Below are positions 6,181 through 8,114 of a DNA stretch of 8,114 nt, piece after piece. The stretch lies in the NCBI GenBank assembly GCA_023414975.1, contig JAEZMI010000031.1, forward strand, positions 1-8,114. The letters are read 5' to 3'. Each line of letters starts with the position of its first letter. Within the stretch, counting starts at the first letter, position 1. Made by a program: the position numbers and the translations under genes. The notes under the pieces are model-generated. The model was given only the letters and a program-made list of their open reading frames with translations. It searched no databases and was not told the DNA's origin. This stretch comes from Pseudomonadota bacterium (GTDB lineage Bacteria > Pseudomonadota > Alphaproteobacteria > Rhizobiales > Xanthobacteraceae).

Positions 6181-6240
6181 CGGTGAGAAAAGGGTCCTTA
6201 GGTGCGTTTCGCCACCGTAGCGCGGTGAGCGTCCGGTGGC
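6181..6240 (+). promoter_or_regulatory. Leader with three CGGTG copies and two competing hairpins
   Basis: CGGTGAG occurs at 6181-6187 and again at 6223-6229, and CGGTGGC at 6234-6240. GCCACCG (6211-6217) can pair perfectly with CGGTGGC (6234-6240) over 7 bases, while its inner CACCG can instead pair with CGGTG (6223-6227). The element lies 50-110 bases before the start of the small acidic protein. A TTGACG at 6149-6154 could be a -35 box but no good -10 follows at the right distance. Any switching role is inference. Confidence 0.3.
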
Positions 6241-6289
6241 TCGGAAGCCTCTGCGCGGCGTGTCGGCGATGGTCTCGGAGTTTTCGTTT

Positions 6290-6637
6290 ATGCGTTATGC
6301 CCTTGGTCTGGCGGCTGGTGGCCTGGCTCTCGCCTTCGCCAGCTTCAGTGCGGCTCCCGCCTCTGCGCAGTCATCGATCACCGTGCATCCCCAGCCGCAA
6401 CCGGGGACCGGGAGCGGCGGAGGGGTGGAAATCAACATCAAGCCCCTGAACAATCCGAACTATCTGGATTACGGCCCGCTCCCGGACAACCCCGGCGCCG
6501 ACCATAGCCAGGACTACATGAACCAGGCCGGCGGCAATTCGCCGGACATGTCCGGTCCGGGGTCCGATGTGGATGCGGACGTGATGCCGGACAGCGACGG
6601 TGCCTATGACGGGCCGATCCCCGGCACGCCTTTCTGA
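6290..6637 (+). CDS. Small, very acidic exported protein of unknown function
   Basis: I do not recognise this 115-residue protein. It has a clear Sec signal peptide: MRYALGLAAGG start, hydrophobic core to about residue 20, and APASA before a cleavage near residue 26. The mature part of about 89 residues is rich in Gly, Pro, Asn and Asp. It carries 11 Asp and 1 Glu against a single Lys, with no Arg and no Cys, so it must be strongly acidic and probably unstructured. DVDAD (93-97) followed by D101, D103 and G104 resembles a calcium-binding DxDxD loop, but it does not fit an EF-hand properly. I chose the ATG at 6290 because CGGAG ends 9 bases upstream and the signal peptide then begins normally. 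In-frame starts at 6236 (GTG) or 6269 would put a charged extension before it. It is transcribed toward mfd, which is convergent 36 bases on. The signal peptide makes a real gene likely. Confidence 0.72.
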   Translation: MRYALGLAAGGLALAFASFSAAPASAQSSITVHPQPQPGTGSGGGVEINIKPLNNPNYLDYGPLPDNPGADHSQDYMNQAGGNSPDMSGPGSDVDADVMPDSDGAYDGPIPGTPF

Positions 6638-6656
6638 CGCGCATTTCTGATCGCGC

Positions 6657-6692
6657 GGGTGCGAGAGAGGCCTTCAGGCCGCTTTCGCACCC
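6657..6692. other. Imperfect hairpin at the 3' end of mfd, with the stop codon in its loop
   Basis: GGGTGCGA (6657-6664) pairs with TCGCACCC (6685-6692), and GGCC (6669-6672) with GGCC (6677-6680) around a TTCA loop. In plus-strand RNA the middle adds a G-U, two normal pairs and one mismatch. No T-run follows on either strand. The mfd stop (TGA, 6676-6674) falls in the loop. It may slow convergent transcripts from both sides but is not a typical terminator. Confidence 0.35.
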
Positions 6693-8114
6693 TGCTCGGC
6701 GATCTTCGCCAGCTCTTTCAGAATTCCGGCCGTGCCCTTGAGGCGCGCATTGGCGTTTGGCCAATCTTCCGAGAACACCACTTTCCCATCCGGCCGCATC
6801 TTAGCGACCACGTGCGGCTTGCCCACATAGGTGATGAAGCCCGCGGGATTTGGGAAGCGCCCATCGCGGAAGGTCAGCACCGCGCCGCGCGGGCCGGCAT
6901 CCACCTTCTCGACATTGGCCCTGCGACAGAACGCCTTGATGCTGACGAGCTTGAGCAGTTGCTCGACCTCTTCCGGCAGCGGCCCGAAACGGTCCACCAG
7001 TTCAGCGCCCATCGCCTCGATTTCCGGCTCGGTCTCCATCTCCGCAAGCCGCCGGTAGAGCGAGAGGCGGACATGCAGGTCCGCGACATAGTCCTCCGGG
7101 ATCAGCACGGGCGTGCCGATGGATATGGTCGGCGACCATTTGTCGGCGGTCGGTGTGGTGATGCCGGCCTTGAGGTTGGCGATCGCCTCCTCCAACATCT
7201 CCTGATAGAGCTCGTAGCCGACCTCCTTGATGTGGCCGGACTGCTCGTCGCCCAGAAGATTTCCGGCGCCGCGAATGTCGAGATCGTGGCTCGCGAGCTG
7301 GAAGCCGGCGCCTAGCGTATCCAGCGACTGCAGCACCTTGAGCCGGCGCTCCGCCTGCGTGGTCAGCGCCTTTTCCGCCGGCAGGGTGAAGATGGCATAG
7401 GCGCGCGTCTTGGAGCGGCCGACGCGCCCGCGCAACTGGTAGAGTTGGGCGAGACCGAACATATCGGCCCGGTGAATGATGAGTGTGTTGGCGGTCGGAA
7501 TGTCGAGCCCCGACTCCACGATAGTGGTCGATAGCAGCACGTCGAACTGTCCGTCATAGAAGGCGGACATGATTTCCTCGAGCTGCGTCGCGGCCATCTG
7601 GCCGTGAGCGACCGCGACCTTCACCTCCGGCACGCTCTTGTCGAGGAAGTCCTTGACCTCGCCGAGATCCTCGATGCGCGGGCAGACATAGAAGCTCTGG
7701 CCGCCGCGGTAGCGCTCACGCAGCAGCGCCTCGCGCACGATCAAGGGATCGAAGGGCGTGACGAAGCTGCGCACCGCAAGGCGGTCCACCGGCGGCGAGG
7801 CGATGATCGAGAGTTCGCGCACCCCGGTCATGGCGAGTTGCAGCGTGCGCGGGATGGGCGTCGCGGTCAGTGTCAGCACATGCACCTCGGCACGAAGCTG
7901 CTTCATCTTCTCCTTGTGGGCGACGCCGAAATGCTGCTCCTCGTCGATGATGACGAGGCCGAGATCCTTGAAGCTGATCGCCTTGCCCAGCAGCGCATGT
8001 GTGCCGACGACGATATCGACCGTGCCGTCCGCCAGCCCCTTCTTGGTCTCGCTCATTTCCTTGCCGGTGACGAGGCGGGAGGCTTGACGCACCACGACCG
8101 GGAGGCCCTTGAAC
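6674..8114 (-). CDS. mfd: Transcription-repair coupling factor Mfd, C-terminal part (gene runs off the right edge)
   Basis: Mfd is a cytoplasmic DNA translocase that removes RNA polymerase stalled at DNA damage and recruits UvrA for nucleotide excision repair. The 479 visible residues begin inside the RecG-like motor, after the Walker A motif. They carry the DEEQ box (57-60), TATPIPRTL (83-91), STTIVESGLDIP (195-206) and QLRGRVGR (226-233), which are helicase motifs II, III, V and VI, together with the translocation (TRG) segment around TGVRELSII. The C-terminal TRCF/D7 domain that masks the UvrA-binding region covers about 330-430. The protein ends in an Ala/Lys-rich tail (KELAKIAEQGAKAA). 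Family length is about 1150 residues, so the UvrB-like N-terminus, the polymerase-interacting domain and motif I lie beyond the edge. The first full codon in the window is TTC at 8113-8111. All visible motifs are intact, so the gene appears functional. It is convergent with the small acidic protein gene. Confidence 0.97.
   Translation of the reverse strand, partial: FKGLPVVVRQASRLVTGKEMSETKKGLADGTVDIVVGTHALLGKAISFKDLGLVIIDEEQHFGVAHKEKMKQLRAEVHVLTLTATPIPRTLQLAMTGVRELSIIASPPVDRLAVRSFVTPFDPLIVREALLRERYRGGQSFYVCPRIEDLGEVKDFLDKSVPEVKVAVAHGQMAATQLEEIMSAFYDGQFDVLLSTTIVESGLDIPTANTLIIHRADMFGLAQLYQLRGRVGRSKTRAYAIFTLPAEKALTTQAERRLKVLQSLDTLGAGFQLASHDLDIRGAGNLLGDEQSGHIKEVGYELYQEMLEEAIANLKAGITTPTADKWSPTISIGTPVLIPEDYVADLHVRLSLYRRLAEMETEPEIEAMGAELVDRFGPLPEEVEQLLKLVSIKAFCRRANVEKVDAGPRGAVLTFRDGRFPNPAGFITYVGKPHVVAKMRPDGKVVFSEDWPNANARLKGTAGILKELAKIAEQGAKAA

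Noticed and set aside
4288..6637. The peptide-binding protein and the small acidic protein as one functional operon
   Set aside because: They are 175 bases apart with a possible terminator between them and no shared function evident, so operon linkage is not supported.
6659..7315. A 218-codon plus-strand open frame opposite mfd
   Set aside because: It is antisense to the strongly conserved Mfd C-terminal domain and has no signal of its own.

Overview
The window looks like a stretch of high-GC chromosome from an alphaproteobacterium, most likely of the order Hyphomicrobiales (Rhizobiales). I infer this from the combination of a bacterial phosphatidylcholine synthase, an invasion-associated-locus-B protein, a YejA-type solute-binding protein and an alphaproteobacterial-type HspQ. 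Family level (something near Xanthobacteraceae) is only a guess from composition and protein style. I see no insertion sequence, phage gene, CRISPR array, tRNA or rRNA.

Layout from left to right. (1) The 5' part of a phosphatidylcholine synthase gene (pcs) on the minus strand, cut off by the left edge. (2) A 176-base divergent control region. (3) A plus-strand FAD monooxygenase of the UbiH/COQ6 family, probably a ubiquinone ring hydroxylase. It converges with 13 bases to spare on (4) a minus-strand AEC-family membrane transporter. (5) A 155-base divergent region containing a hairpin just before (6) hspQ on the plus strand, whose stop codon lies in a 13-base tandem duplication. (7) A strong stem-loop terminator with a UUCG loop on the minus strand, between hspQ and (8) a minus-strand exported IalB-family protein. 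(9) A 187-base divergent region with two overlapping inverted repeats, then (10) a large Tat-exported YejA-like peptide-binding protein on the plus strand. (11) A 175-base region with a possible terminator and a repeated CGGTG leader, then (12) a small, very acidic exported protein of unknown function. (13) The C-terminal two-fifths or so of the transcription-repair coupling factor Mfd on the minus strand, cut off by the right edge.

The genes do not form one pathway. Almost every neighbouring pair is divergent or convergent, so most are probably single-gene transcription units. The themes are envelope and membrane (Pcs, AEC transporter, IalB, peptide-binding protein, small acidic exported protein), quinone metabolism, and stress or genome maintenance (HspQ as a Lon-related factor, Mfd). 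I found no convincing undescribed multi-gene system. The points most worth a second look are the peptide-binding protein with no permease genes beside it, the unrecognised acidic exported protein with its repeat-bearing leader, the overlapping dyads between ialB and the binding protein, and the leader hairpin of hspQ.
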